64,000 nucleotides of DNA, taken from the NCBI GenBank assembly GCA_004431415.1, contig QPMI01000693.1, positions 1-64,000 of the forward strand, given 5' to 3'. This DNA comes from Cyanophora paradoxa. Its lineage: Eukaryota > Glaucocystophyceae > Cyanophorales > Cyanophoraceae. Shown here one piece after another: positions 8,547 through 16,829 of this stretch; within the stretch, counting starts at the first letter, position 1, and each line of letters opens with the position of its first letter. Under the pieces are notes generated by a model. That model made no database searches and was not told the DNA's origin. It saw nothing but the letters and a program-made list of their open reading frames with translations. The position numbers were made by a program, and so were the translations under genes.

Positions 8547-9182
8547 ATGAATCACCTGAGCAACGCCTTCTGTCACATCTGCGGCCTCACCTGCGGCTGG
8601 GACCCACTCGATTGCACGAAGCCAGTTTGCCACTTCTGCAAGGGAATAGCCCAGCTGCGGTACGAGGACTCGGAGGAATGGCAGACTCTGGCGAAATCGA
8701 TCTCCTCCTCCGAAACTTCGAGCAGATCCAGCGCTACGGCGCCATCCTTCACGACGAGGGGGACCCAGACTTCGACACTCCGGCACCGTACCCCGCCGCC
8801 GCCGCCGCCATCACCAGTTCCTACCTTGGAGCCGGAGAGCGCCCCCGCAAGCGCAACCGTCGCACCCAAGGCCCCCAAGGCGAAGCCGCTGTCCCCTGCG
8901 GAAATTGCGGCTCTACCGCCCTCGTTGGTGTTCACCTGGATGGGGATCTGGTTTGCCAAGGCTGCGGTCTGGTCCTGGATCTTTATTATCCGGACCATCA
9001 ACCCCTGGCTGTCAGCGAAATCCACAGCAACTACCTGCGGAAGTACCACGTATCTGAGCGACTTAAGCAGCACTGCCTGGAGGATTCTCCTGTACCCGAG
9101 GACGTGCTGGCAGCTATTGCGAGGCGCATGGCAGGGAAGGAGTGGAGCAAAGACAATATCCGCCAAGTTCTCCGGGCTCTGA
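8547..9182 (+). CDS. Zinc-ribbon open frame overlapping the VLTF3-like gene
   Basis: The first 35 residues contain a convincing zinc-binding pattern (CHICGLTC ... CTKPVCHFCKG). Beyond residue 45 the frame overlaps the VLTF3-like gene and the predicted protein loses natural character, so only the N-terminal part is probably real. Either this is a short zinc-ribbon protein whose stop is hidden by a base error, or it is an N-terminal exon or extension of the following gene. The start lies in the 90-base divergent region between this gene and the HUH gene, where CACCTGAG occurs twice. Confidence 0.4.
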   Translation: MNHLSNAFCHICGLTCGWDPLDCTKPVCHFCKGIAQLRYEDSEEWQTLAKSISSSETSSRSSATAPSFTTRGTQTSTLRHRTPPPPPPSPVPTLEPESAPASATVAPKAPKAKPLSPAEIAALPPSLVFTWMGIWFAKAAVWSWIFIIRTINPWLSAKSTATTCGSTTYLSDLSSTAWRILLYPRTCWQLLRGAWQGRSGAKTISAKFSGL

Positions 9183-9508
9183 AGCAGCAGAAGTACATCG
9201 AGCGCTGGGCGCAGATCAAGTGGCGCATCACGGGCGAGCGCCCGCCTCCGATGAGCGCGGAGGATATGGACCGGGTGCAGGAGATGTTCGCCCTGGTGGA
9301 GGTCCCCTTCAGCATTTTCAAGTCGCAGGGTAGGAAGAATATGCTCAACTACAACTACGTTTTCAGGCAGATTTTCGTGCTGCTAGATTTGCCCCAGCAC
9401 CTCCCCTATTTTCCCTTGCTCAAGAGCAGGCAGAAACTCTCGGAGTTAGATTCGATTTGGAACAGGATCTGCGAGTACAACGACTGGCATTTCTTTCCTA
9501 CTCTTTAG
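8678..9508 (+). CDS. VLTF3-like late transcription factor
   Basis: It encodes 276 residues from the ATG at 8,678; an upstream in-frame codon at 8,612 is not ATG. A four-cysteine zinc ribbon (CGNC near 73, CQGC near 93) is followed by a helical middle. The C-terminus carries NYNYVFRQ and YFPLLKSRQKLSELDSIW near 224-262, then ICEYNDWHFFPTL. This C-terminal pattern is typical of the poxvirus VLTF3-like family, conserved across the giant-virus phylum and needed for late transcription. Its stop directly abuts the stop of the convergent gene at 9,509. With no RNA polymerase genes in view, it probably steers host polymerase to late viral promoters, perhaps the ATTTTCTNAG sites. Confidence 0.85.
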   Translation: MADSGEIDLLLRNFEQIQRYGAILHDEGDPDFDTPAPYPAAAAAITSSYLGAGERPRKRNRRTQGPQGEAAVPCGNCGSTALVGVHLDGDLVCQGCGLVLDLYYPDHQPLAVSEIHSNYLRKYHVSERLKQHCLEDSPVPEDVLAAIARRMAGKEWSKDNIRQVLRALKQQKYIERWAQIKWRITGERPPPMSAEDMDRVQEMFALVEVPFSIFKSQGRKNMLNYNYVFRQIFVLLDLPQHLPYFPLLKSRQKLSELDSIWNRICEYNDWHFFPTL

Positions 9509-9853
9509 CTACTCTTTAGTGATCGCGGCGGCCTTCCGCTCGAGCGCCTGCTTGATTCCGAAGCTCGCGCTGGTAGCCTTGATTAGCATGTTCGTCTGCC
9601 CGTGTGTAAATCCGAGGATGAACATAATTCCGCCGGTGGGGTCGTCGTCGAAAAACTTGAGGGTGAGCACGTATTTCGAGAGCAGGCCGAGGGAGAGGCC
9701 GTTGACGGCGACTTGCGCGGCGAGCTCGGCCGCGTGGCCCGCCCTATTTTCGCCTTCGTGCGAGGAGAAGGCGGCGTCGATGAGGGAGCCGGATGCCAGG
9801 CCGAGGGCGTACTGCACGATAGCCTGGGAGAGCCCTAGGAGCACCTTTGACAT
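9509..9853 (-). CDS. Small Ala/Leu-rich protein, possible membrane-associated
   Basis: It encodes 114 residues with amphipathic and hydrophobic stretches (SQAIVQYALGLASGSLIDAAF, VNGLSLGLLSKYVLTLKFF, GGIMFILGFTHG) and a charged C-terminus. It could insert in a membrane or form a helical bundle. The ATTTCCGAGG motif at 9,863-9,877 precedes the start. No family recognised. Confidence 0.6.
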   Translation of the reverse strand: MSKVLLGLSQAIVQYALGLASGSLIDAAFSSHEGENRAGHAAELAAQVAVNGLSLGLLSKYVLTLKFFDDDPTGGIMFILGFTHGQTNMLIKATSASFGIKQALERKAAAITKE

Positions 9854-9888
9854 TTTCCTGGGGCCTCGGAAATTTTTAAGGGGCGCGC

Positions 9889-10233
9889 CTAGGCGTCGGA
9901 GTCCTCGTCCTCTTCCTCCTCTTCCTCCGAGCTGGACTCTGAGGTCGCAAAATCGTCCGGGTCGCGCACGTAAATTACTCTGTCTCCCTCTTCGTCTGTC
10001 ATCTCTTCCGAGCTGGTGTCCTCGCTGCCCAGCGACTCAGCCGCGGCCTCGTCCGCCGCCTCCGACGTGAGGCGCTCCCAGTTAATTCCCAGCGCGTCGC
10101 AGATCCTCTCCAGGGCGCTGCTGACCTCGCCGTCGTTAAAGGGCGAGGAGGGGTCGAGGCTGGCCTCCAGGAGGCAGTCGTAGGCGATGGACTCGACGCG
10201 GAAGACGGAGGCGATGTGGGCGCTGGGCGACAT
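9889..10233 (-). CDS. Small acidic protein
   Basis: Of 114 residues, the first 60 are helical (SIAYDCLLEASLDPSSPF, ALERICDALGINWERL). The last 50 are dominated by Glu, Asp and Ser, ending in SSSEEEEEEDEDSDA. Such acidic tails occur in DNA mimics, histone chaperones and activation domains; nothing here separates these options. The start follows an ATTTTTTCTGAGG motif at 10,248-10,260. Confidence 0.62.
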   Translation of the reverse strand: MSPSAHIASVFRVESIAYDCLLEASLDPSSPFNDGEVSSALERICDALGINWERLTSEAADEAAAESLGSEDTSSEEMTDEEGDRVIYVRDPDDFATSESSSEEEEEEDEDSDA

Positions 10234-10247
10234 GGTTACGCACGTAG

Positions 10248-10260
10248 CCTCAGAAAAAAT
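10248..10260 (-). promoter_or_regulatory. ATTTTTTCTGAGG promoter motif
   Basis: It lies about 15 bases before the ATG at 10,233 and just beyond the stop of the ATPase gene, in the only non-coding gap between the two. It matches the consensus closely. Confidence 0.55.
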
Positions 10261-10278
10261 CAGGCGAGGCCGCGGTGC

Positions 10279-11196
10279 CTACGCAAGACCCCGAGACTTG
10301 CGGAAGTTAGAGATCATGCCGAGGAGCGTCTTGTCCACCGTGCCGTCGTCCGGACCCACGAGATTTTCCCCGTTGACGGTTTCGCCCTCCCAGTACTCCT
10401 TGGATCCGATTCGGAACGGGGGCGGCTCCTCGGCCTTGTAGACGTAAAGGACGTCCAGAGGGTTCGTAGAGTTGTTGGAAGAATCGATGATAAGGCAGTG
10501 GTTATCCTGCGTGTATTTATCGAGCAGGTAGTAGAAGGCGCGCTGGGATATGATGTCGCCCCACTCCTTTGCGAGGGCCTCGCGCTGCATCGCCTGCGAG
10601 CACTTGAAAATGACAGCCAGATCAGTATTGGAGCGCAGGACGGGATTGATGCCCTTGGCATACTGCGTCGTGATAAGGGTCATGATTTTGTAGTGGCGCC
10701 CCGCCACGAACAGCTCGTTGAGGGCCTCGTCGTACCGCAGCCGCGCGTCGGAAATCACGTCGTCGAGCAGCACGAAAAATCGCGGGTCGACGGGATCTTC
10801 CTTTCCGGCCAGCACGTCTTCGGACTTGTTGTGCTGCATGATCGCCTGCTGTCTCCTGAATAAATGGAAGAGCACGCCCGGGTTGTACTTGGGCCAGATG
10901 AAGCGCTGGGGTATGTACTGCTTCCAGTACCCGTTCAGGCGATCGGTCTGGCTGATTACGATACCCCCCGGGAAGGTGCCCGAGAGGTTGAACATGAGAT
11001 CGCGAAGGAAGAAGGACTTGCCCGTGCGCCGCTTGCCGACACAGACGACGGTGGCGTCGGACTTCACGGTGTTCACGTCGAACCACTTAAGTTCCGGCAG
11101 GCAGGCCATGCGCTCGATGCCGCCCGTCTTCGAGTTGTCGAGGAAGGCGTTGACCTGCTCGGGCGTGAGCTGCATGCCGTCCTCCGTCATACCCAT
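10279..11196 (-). CDS. DNA-packaging ATPase, FtsK/HerA type (A32-like)
   Basis: The protein has about 305 residues from the ATG at 11,196. Walker A is VCVGKRRTGKSFF at about 50-62. Walker B is RFFVLLDDVISD at about 137-148. A sensor-like TTQYAKGI lies near 180. This is the pattern of genome-packaging ATPases of the giant-virus phylum, which drive DNA into preformed capsids. Pro/Ala/Lys-rich coding continues upstream to an ATG at 11,347 but crosses frames in G/C runs, so the natural N-terminus is probably longer by about 50 residues. It is divergent from the resolvase gene at 11,384, which acts in the same late stage. Confidence 0.88.
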   Translation of the reverse strand: MGMTEDGMQLTPEQVNAFLDNSKTGGIERMACLPELKWFDVNTVKSDATVVCVGKRRTGKSFFLRDLMFNLSGTFPGGIVISQTDRLNGYWKQYIPQRFIWPKYNPGVLFHLFRRQQAIMQHNKSEDVLAGKEDPVDPRFFVLLDDVISDARLRYDEALNELFVAGRHYKIMTLITTQYAKGINPVLRSNTDLAVIFKCSQAMQREALAKEWGDIISQRAFYYLLDKYTQDNHCLIIDSSNNSTNPLDVLYVYKAEEPPPFRIGSKEYWEGETVNGENLVGPDDGTVDKTLLGMISNFRKSRGLA

Positions 11197-11363
11197 CGCG
11201 CAGCTGGCGCCGGCGGCGGGGGCGGTGCCCGAGCCCGAGCCGGTGGCCTGGCCGGCGGGGGCGGGGCCGCGGGCGCTGCGCCTGCGGGCTGGGCGGCCTG
11301 GGGCTTGGCCGCCTTCGGCTTCTTCGGCTTCTTGGGTCCTTGGCCATTTTACCCCTTCATTCA

Positions 11364-11375
11364 GATTTTCTTGTG
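11364..11375 (+). promoter_or_regulatory. ATTTTCTTG promoter motif before the resolvase
   Basis: It reads GATTTTCTTGTGAC and ends about 8 bases before the ATG at 11,384. The gap is shared with the divergent ATPase gene. Confidence 0.45.
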
Positions 11376-11383
11376 ACCTCGGA

Positions 11384-11860
11384 ATGAAGATTCTCGGCGT
11401 GGATGTGGGGGTCATTAATTTCGCCTGGTGCCTCATCGAATTCGATCCGCAGACAAAGGAATCCCAGATTCTCGACTGGCAAAAGATCGCCCTCTTCCCG
11501 TCTGCGCGCTGCTGTGGCCGCCTTGTGGCGCGCCTGGTTGAGGTTACTCGCGGCCATAGCGCCTTCGGCCTTCCCGACCAGATCGCGATCGAGGGCCAGA
11601 GGACGGGAATTAATCGCTGCATCGAGTGCACGCTCCACGCCCTCCTGTACGGGCGTGCGCGGATCGTGAGCCCGCGCGCCATCAAGCACTTCTTCAAGAT
11701 CTCGAACCCGAGCTACAAGGAGCGCAAGCGCGGCGCCGTGGACAAGTGCCGCGACCTTGTACCCGCCGAGCTCGCCGACATCGCGGATCGCAACGGGAAG
11801 CTCGACGACCTCTGCGACGCCTACTTAATCGCGCTCTACGCCGCGCTCAATCCGTTGTGA
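11384..11860 (+). CDS. RuvC-like Holliday-junction resolvase (poxvirus A22-like)
   Basis: It encodes 158 residues. The RNase H fold signature is clear: GVDVGVINFAW at 5-15 gives the first catalytic Asp, AIEGQRTGINR at about 68-78 gives the Glu, and KLDDLCDAYLIAL near 138-150 gives the final acidic residues. The length suits the viral A22/RuvC family. The enzyme resolves four-way junctions in replication or recombination intermediates before packaging, which fits its place back to back with the packaging ATPase. All catalytic acids appear present. Confidence 0.85.
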   Translation: MKILGVDVGVINFAWCLIEFDPQTKESQILDWQKIALFPSARCCGRLVARLVEVTRGHSAFGLPDQIAIEGQRTGINRCIECTLHALLYGRARIVSPRAIKHFFKISNPSYKERKRGAVDKCRDLVPAELADIADRNGKLDDLCDAYLIALYAALNPL

Positions 11861-11889
11861 TCCCATTGTGATTTCTGGAGGGCCCGCAG

Positions 11890-12057
11890 ATGGGATCCTC
11901 ATGCCGTAAGCCGAGGCCCCTCTGCTGCGAAATCTGCCGCCTGCCGCAGACCAAGCGCGGCTGGGTGCTCAAGGCGGACGTCTACGTCTGCTGCGCCCGG
12001 TGCGCCGTCCGCTACTACGCACTTTTTTCTGAAGGCTGCTTACATCCCCGTAGCTAG
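11890..12057 (+). CDS. Small zinc-finger protein (55 residues)
   Basis: The frame starts at ATG 11,890 and stops at 12,055-12,057. It contains CCEICRLPQ and VYVCCARCAV, two CxxC pairs about 18-20 residues apart, forming a likely zinc ribbon. It is preceded by ATTTCTGGAGG at 11,871-11,881. The stop and the next ATG are two bases apart. It is one of three adjacent genes encoding cysteine-pair proteins; no specific family recognised. Confidence 0.55.
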   Translation: MGSSCRKPRPLCCEICRLPQTKRGWVLKADVYVCCARCAVRYYALFSEGCLHPRS

Positions 12058-12058
12058 C

Positions 12059-12451
12059 ATGGAGCACGCCCACTACTGCTTCAAGTGCCGCTCCAACACC
12101 AAGCTCGCCAACGTCGAGGTGCGTACCAGCAAGAACAACCGCCAGGTGGCCGTCGGCTCCTGCACGCAATGCAGCGGCCGCGTCTCGCGCTTCATGCGCC
12201 GGGTCCTCGAGGAGGGGGCCCGGGAGACCAGCCCCCCGCCGCAGCGCCCGCAGGTGGCCCACGCCACTGGCCCGGCCGCCGGCTCGAGCCAGGCACCGGC
12301 AGCCCCTACGGTCCCGAAGCCCCCCGCGGCGCCCCGCGTCAAGAAGACGGCGGCCCCGGCGGACGACTCGGCGCCCGCCGAGAGCCAAGTCCCGAAGCGC
12401 CAGCGCGCGCCGAAGAAGGCGGCGAGCGAGCCCGCGATTCTTCAGCAGTGA
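12059..12451 (+). CDS. DUF5679-like zinc-ribbon protein
   Basis: It encodes 130 residues. The N-terminal 45 residues have YCFKCRSNTK and GSCTQCSGRVSRF, matching the small zinc ribbon known as DUF5679 in giant-virus proteins. The rest is a disordered Pro/Ala tail ending in basic clusters (PKRQRAPKKAA) that could act as a nuclear localisation or DNA-binding segment. DUF5679 function is unknown; a nucleic-acid-binding role is inferred. Confidence 0.65.
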   Translation: MEHAHYCFKCRSNTKLANVEVRTSKNNRQVAVGSCTQCSGRVSRFMRRVLEEGARETSPPPQRPQVAHATGPAAGSSQAPAAPTVPKPPAAPRVKKTAAPADDSAPAESQVPKRQRAPKKAASEPAILQQ

Positions 12452-12696
12452 TTCGGCGGCGCAACTGCCCCTGCCACTGCTTCGTCTGCGACTACCCCCC
12501 CACCTGCTTCCCGGGCCACCTGCAGTTCGGCCACGAGATCGCGGTGGCGCGCGTGGGCGGGCGGGTCCGCCTCGTCTGCAGGCGCTGCGCGCGCGGCCTC
12601 TTCGCCGATTTTCGCAGGATTCGCGACAGGGAGCTCACGGGCAGTATTTCTAAGTCCCTCCCCAAATTAAGAAATGGCCTCCCTGCTGTTCGATAG
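12448..12696 (+). CDS. Cysteine-rich zinc-finger reading frame, start uncertain
   Basis: A frame overlapping the end of the previous gene encodes CPCHCFVCDY and VCRRCARGLF, two cysteine clusters about 30 residues apart. No ATG lies near its beginning; the first possible initiator is GTG at 12,448, which is odd for a eukaryotic virus. The 3' end overlaps the next gene by 23 bases. It may be a downstream domain of the DUF5679-like protein separated by a base error, or a genuine overlapping gene. Confidence 0.4.
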   Translation: MIRRRNCPCHCFVCDYPPTCFPGHLQFGHEIAVARVGGRVRLVCRRCARGLFADFRRIRDRELTGSISKSLPKLRNGLPAVR

Positions 12697-12937
12697 GGAC
12701 ATGTACCAAATGCAGAACCGATTCGACGGCGTTTACCCCGAGCGCATGCCGCAGGAGCAGTTCCCGCGCCCGCACTGGGCGGACCACCGCACGTACGGCC
12801 TCCGCAGGCCCGGGGCGGGGCAGCTGATGGTGACGCCCGGGGGCGCGCCGGCGGAGCGCGACTGGTCGCCCCTCTGGATTATAGCGGGGATCCTGGTGGG
12901 GTACCTCCTCTTCCGACCCAGTGTAATTTCTCAGTAG
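12674..12937 (+). CDS. Small C-terminally anchored membrane protein
   Basis: It encodes 87 residues: a soluble N-terminal part (MASLLFDRDMYQMQNRF, Pro- and Arg-rich middle) and one C-terminal hydrophobic helix (PLWIIAGILVGYLLF). The topology resembles tail-anchored virion membrane proteins. It is preceded by ATTTCTAAGTCC at 12,645-12,656. The gene partly visible at the left window edge begins with the same five residues. Confidence 0.65.
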   Translation: MASLLFDRDMYQMQNRFDGVYPERMPQEQFPRPHWADHRTYGLRRPGAGQLMVTPGGAPAERDWSPLWIIAGILVGYLLFRPSVISQ

Positions 12938-12951
12938 GGTGCTGTGCAAAA

Positions 12952-13230
12952 ATGCCAGAGGCGCAGAAGAAGCCCGCGAAAAAGGCGCCCACGAACGGAC
13001 AGGAGAAGCCGACCAAGGCCGAGGTGAAGGAGGCGAAGGAGAAGCTGAAGGGGCCGCCCGAATTTCCTAAGGGGCCGAAGCCGCTGTACGAGGACGTCTC
13101 GCCCGGCGAAATATTCGTGGCGATGCGCCCGACGAAGCAGGGGAAGAAGGGCGGCGACAAGAAGGACGGGAAGGACGACAAGGCCAAGACCGATAAAATT
13201 TCAAAGCCCACCCCTAAGAAGAGCAAATGA
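12952..13230 (+). CDS. Small Lys-rich basic protein
   Basis: It encodes 92 residues, about a third of them lysine, in AKKAP-, KPTK- and KKSK-type clusters with prolines. It is probably unfolded and could condense DNA in the virion, like core proteins of other large DNA viruses; this is inference from composition. Its stop codon overlaps the next start in an ATGA arrangement, suggesting linked expression with the 702-residue protein. Confidence 0.62.
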   Translation: MPEAQKKPAKKAPTNGQEKPTKAEVKEAKEKLKGPPEFPKGPKPLYEDVSPGEIFVAMRPTKQGKKGGDKKDGKDDKAKTDKISKPTPKKSK

Positions 13231-15335
13231 GGGGGCTCGCCTCGCGTTTCACGCCACGCAACGTGCTCGCGATTCCGGGGGGTGGGGACTCGCACATCAC
13301 GCCCTTCGAAAGCGACAAGTTCGCGCACTTTCAGCAGATGATGAAGACCGCCGCGTACAGGGCCGAAGGCGCACGCCTTGAAGACCAGAAACAGAGTCAG
13401 AAACTTGCCGAGGTGGAGGCGCAGGCCATTGCCAACGCGTACTACATCAATAAGTTCCAGCAGATGGAATCCTCGCTCGACGAAGAGTATGAGGAGGGCT
13501 TCCGAGCTTGGTTGATGGGACAGTCCACTTTTGCTTCGGAGGGGCGTGCCGTGGGAGCTTCCAAGTGCAATGTCGATGGTAAGAACCTCACGATGCTTCC
13601 AGGCGTACGTGAATTTTGCAAATCAAAGGAGGATCAGATTACGGAATTCTTGAAGCGCAAGAAACGTCTCGAAACCCTGGGTCCAATGAACCTGGAAGAT
13701 GCCTACTACTACTACAAGTACATTCTAAACGGCGAGGAGTTCAAACCGACCAGCATCTACGCGAGAGAAAACGTACCAGACGATCGCAAGAGTTACGCAG
13801 ACAGAAATACGTCTCAGCCCATGGCGCAAGCAGAGCCGCCAGGTTCGGACGATGAGGGTCCGGGCCCCGACGAGAGTCGCCAGCGGGATGCGCGTGCAGA
13901 GCGACGACGTAACCGGGCCACCACAGCGAAAATGGAGAAGATTTTAACGGAAGTCAAAGACCAGTTGGCGCGGCTCAAATCTAAGGACAATGAGAATGTC
14001 CTCGACGACGATGACCCAGGTGCCGCCCCCGGGGATGATGCAAGGGTTGCTATCCACTACAACAAGGGTGCCAAGGAGCATCTCATCCAGCTGGCTCTAC
14101 CAAAAAAAAAGCCTGAGCCCCAGGGGGCCGCGGGGGGCGGCGGGGATGACGGTGCACCGCCCCCCGGGGAGGCGGTTGCAGCCGACGCGGCTGGGGATGC
14201 GGTCATGGAGGAGGCGGCCCCTTTACCGGGGGCAGGGGTCGAGGAAACGCCAAACCGCCCTCTTCGGCCCCGGAATTTGCAAGATTCTCTTCAAGGCGAT
14301 GGCGCGCCTGGGCCAAGCGGCGTTTCGGCGAGCGAAGTCGATGCCGAAGCCCCCGCGGCCGCGCCGCAAAGTGCCCCTGAGGTCGTGCAAGCCACGGTCG
14401 AGACAGCTGTGCAAACAGCAGTGGAGGCAGCAGTAGGGGCCGCCGTGCAGGCCGTCACTGGAGAGGCGCCCCCAGCGGTTCGACGCGCGCGGAGGCCACC
14501 GCGTTCGTCTCTTCTCCGCCGCTCTATGACAGACTCAGGGGACTCCAAGGCACGCGCCGATCGGACTGCGGTAGATGATGACATTCGGCATCAGCTTCTA
14601 GAAGACACGAAAAGCTGGACGAATTATTTGTTGAACGGACAGTCGCCTGTCGCGGTTCTCGATTTCATCGACGACGACGCGCCTCCGGACCCAAGCAGGG
14701 ATGACGAGCCCGTGAATCCCCACAAAGTTGCGAGCAGTTTCGCGGCATTTATAGCAGCCAAGTTTCAGACAACATCGGTCCCAAGCCATCAGGCCTTAGA
14801 GCAGAACATACCTTTATACGCACAAGAGTATCTCGCCACGGTTGCGAAATGGATTCCAGCTGGCGCAGTGAACGACTTCAAAGCGCGCAATGTCGACATT
14901 CTGAAGGAAATGAACGCAACAGCACGGTGGGTTCTCCTCATTCACGACGACGACCGGCCGGACCCTACAGGCCAGAGAGTGTTTATTCAGCAAAAGAGGC
15001 GCGGCTTTCTCGACGGGACGTCCCTCGATCGTGATTGGAGCTTCTGGCCCCCTCGGGGAAATTACGATTTCATGAACAGGGATCCCAACGTGCCAGTGCC
15101 CGGATGGGTCAAACGTCAGAGCCTTCAGCTTCTCGCGCGAAGACAGCGACGGGCTCTCGCAGAGGCGAAGAAATTCACGTTTGACGCCCCCACCCGCCTT
15201 GATGGCAGTGAGCGCCAGGCGGAACTTCCCAGTATCTCCCTAGATGATGTCCCCATGATCTTTGGAGGCCACCTGTCAAGGGTCGCTGCCGAAAGCAGAC
15301 GCCGATCAGCGGGGAGCGACTCGGATGAATACTGA
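13227..15335 (+). CDS. Large unknown protein, probable virion component
   Basis: It encodes 702 residues. The N-terminal 130 residues are helical and Gln/Glu-rich. Residues 190-260 are acidic and charged. Residues 290-430 are a low-complexity Ala/Pro/Gly region with many VETAVQTAVEAAVGAAV-type heptads. Residues 440-702 look globular, with aromatic-rich segments (DRDWSFWPPRGNYDFM) and an acidic end. It lies directly before the major capsid gene, so a structural or scaffold role is plausible. No family recognised. Confidence 0.7.
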   Translation: MRGLASRFTPRNVLAIPGGGDSHITPFESDKFAHFQQMMKTAAYRAEGARLEDQKQSQKLAEVEAQAIANAYYINKFQQMESSLDEEYEEGFRAWLMGQSTFASEGRAVGASKCNVDGKNLTMLPGVREFCKSKEDQITEFLKRKKRLETLGPMNLEDAYYYYKYILNGEEFKPTSIYARENVPDDRKSYADRNTSQPMAQAEPPGSDDEGPGPDESRQRDARAERRRNRATTAKMEKILTEVKDQLARLKSKDNENVLDDDDPGAAPGDDARVAIHYNKGAKEHLIQLALPKKKPEPQGAAGGGGDDGAPPPGEAVAADAAGDAVMEEAAPLPGAGVEETPNRPLRPRNLQDSLQGDGAPGPSGVSASEVDAEAPAAAPQSAPEVVQATVETAVQTAVEAAVGAAVQAVTGEAPPAVRRARRPPRSSLLRRSMTDSGDSKARADRTAVDDDIRHQLLEDTKSWTNYLLNGQSPVAVLDFIDDDAPPDPSRDDEPVNPHKVASSFAAFIAAKFQTTSVPSHQALEQNIPLYAQEYLATVAKWIPAGAVNDFKARNVDILKEMNATARWVLLIHDDDRPDPTGQRVFIQQKRRGFLDGTSLDRDWSFWPPRGNYDFMNRDPNVPVPGWVKRQSLQLLARRQRRALAEAKKFTFDAPTRLDGSERQAELPSISLDDVPMIFGGHLSRVAAESRRRSAGSDSDEY

Positions 15336-15344
15336 ACCACCCAA

Positions 15345-15360
15345 AAAATTTTCTCAACGC
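15345..15360 (+). promoter_or_regulatory. ATTTTCTCA promoter motif before the major capsid gene
   Basis: It reads AAAATTTTCTCAACGC, about 12 bases before the ATG at 15,372. It is the only non-coding sequence between the two genes and the clearest late-gene example of the motif. Confidence 0.6.
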
Positions 15361-15371
15361 ACCCCTAAACC

Positions 15372-16745
15372 ATGGCTTCCGCGCTCATCTCCACCCCCTC
15401 GACCGCCCTGCACCACTCGCTGCGCAGCTCCGACGCGTCGGTGCACGTGCACGAGACCTTCGACACGGCGATGCCGTTCGTAGACGAGGTGCTCGAGGTG
15501 AGCCCCGTGCAGTCGGGCGTCAGCTTCGGCCAGACCGTCGACATCGTCATCCCGCACTCGGCGCCGATGTTCAACGACGCCTGGCTCAGGGTGACGCTGC
15601 CGGCGCTGACGAACGCCGACCACTTCTACATCCCGAAGGCCGGCTACGTGCTGCTCAAGAAGGTGAAGATCTTCGTGGGCACGCAGCTGATCCACGAGTA
15701 CGACGGCCACCACGACGCCATCTACGGCGAGTTCGAGGACGACAAGTCCGTCACCCAGCACGTCGACATGGTGAACAACCTCTGGGCGCACCAGCCGCTG
15801 CGCCGCCGGGGCAAGGCCCCGAACACGCTGTACGTGCCGATCCGCATCGCGACGGGCTTCGGTCGAAAGTTCGCCGTGCCCCTCCACAAGATCCGCGGGA
15901 CGGGCAACGAGATGAAGCTGCAGATCACCTACGCCTCGCAGAAGGAGGTGACGGCCTCCTTCGTGGACGGCGGCCTGCACACGAACACCGGCCTGACGAG
16001 CAGCGTCAGCCTGGACACCAAGCTCATCCTGCGCTACGTGCACATCGACTCGCGCGAGCTGGCGCTGCACCCGAACTCGTTCACGTGGGCAGGCAAGTAC
16101 GTGCAGCACTACAACGTGCAGTTCGAATCGGGCAAGGCCATCCGCCTGCCCTTCACCGGAATCTGCTACGAGCTGATCGTGGTGGTGCGCGACAAGCCGC
16201 ACACCGACAACGGCGAGCACTTCTGGCGCTTCCGCCCCCTGGACAAGATCGAGCTGAAGTGCGACAACATCAAGGTGGTCGACAGCTCGAACCACGACGC
16301 GCACTTCTTGCGCACGGCCATCGCGCACAAGGAGCACACGCACGCGCCCGCCCGCAAGCACCTCGAGCTGCTGCGGGGCGTGACCTCGATGGACGGGACG
16401 GCAGCGGCCGACGTGGCCGACGCGCTGCACCCGCACCCGTGGTCGGGCAACGACACGGCCCCCACGACCCTTGCGACCCACGACGCCCACAGCAGCGACA
16501 TCCAGCCCCGCAACGTGGGCCAGTTCGGCACGGAGTTCATCTACTCGCTCCCCTTCGGCACCGACGTGGCCGACAACACCAAGATGTTCGGCGGCCTCGA
16601 CATGGGCGCCTTCAAGACCATCGAGCTCACGCTCTGGACGCTCAAGACCTACGCGGCGGACGCCAAGCCCGTGGCCGACATCTACTGCCGCTACTACAAC
16701 GAGATCACCTTCACCAACGGCGGCGCCTACCGCCGCTTCCATTAG
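15372..16745 (+). CDS. Major capsid protein, double jelly-roll
   Basis: It encodes 457 residues, near the usual length for double jelly-roll capsid proteins of giant-virus relatives. Strand-rich sequence runs throughout. The signature near the C-terminus, FIYSLPFG at about 388-395 followed by MFGGLDMGAFKTIELTL, corresponds to the conserved YSF/ALxP...GSxNFSRID-type region in this capsid family. Two jelly-roll halves can be inferred (about 20-210 and 215-455). Codon use is strongly GC-biased, as expected of a highly expressed gene here. It is the building block of the icosahedral shell and the best single marker of the virus. Confidence 0.85.
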   Translation: MASALISTPSTALHHSLRSSDASVHVHETFDTAMPFVDEVLEVSPVQSGVSFGQTVDIVIPHSAPMFNDAWLRVTLPALTNADHFYIPKAGYVLLKKVKIFVGTQLIHEYDGHHDAIYGEFEDDKSVTQHVDMVNNLWAHQPLRRRGKAPNTLYVPIRIATGFGRKFAVPLHKIRGTGNEMKLQITYASQKEVTASFVDGGLHTNTGLTSSVSLDTKLILRYVHIDSRELALHPNSFTWAGKYVQHYNVQFESGKAIRLPFTGICYELIVVVRDKPHTDNGEHFWRFRPLDKIELKCDNIKVVDSSNHDAHFLRTAIAHKEHTHAPARKHLELLRGVTSMDGTAAADVADALHPHPWSGNDTAPTTLATHDAHSSDIQPRNVGQFGTEFIYSLPFGTDVADNTKMFGGLDMGAFKTIELTLWTLKTYAADAKPVADIYCRYYNEITFTNGGAYRRFH

Positions 16746-16829
16746 ATTGCTTGTTAGACTGAGAGGGGCGAGCCTCGGCCGCCGATGTGAACCAATAAAT
16801 TTTCCCACTGGGATCCTAACCGAGGCACG

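Noticed and set aside
10718-11860. 380-codon plus-strand open frame covering the ATPase and resolvase
   Set aside because: Only the part from 11,384 is a real gene; the rest is antisense to the ATPase.
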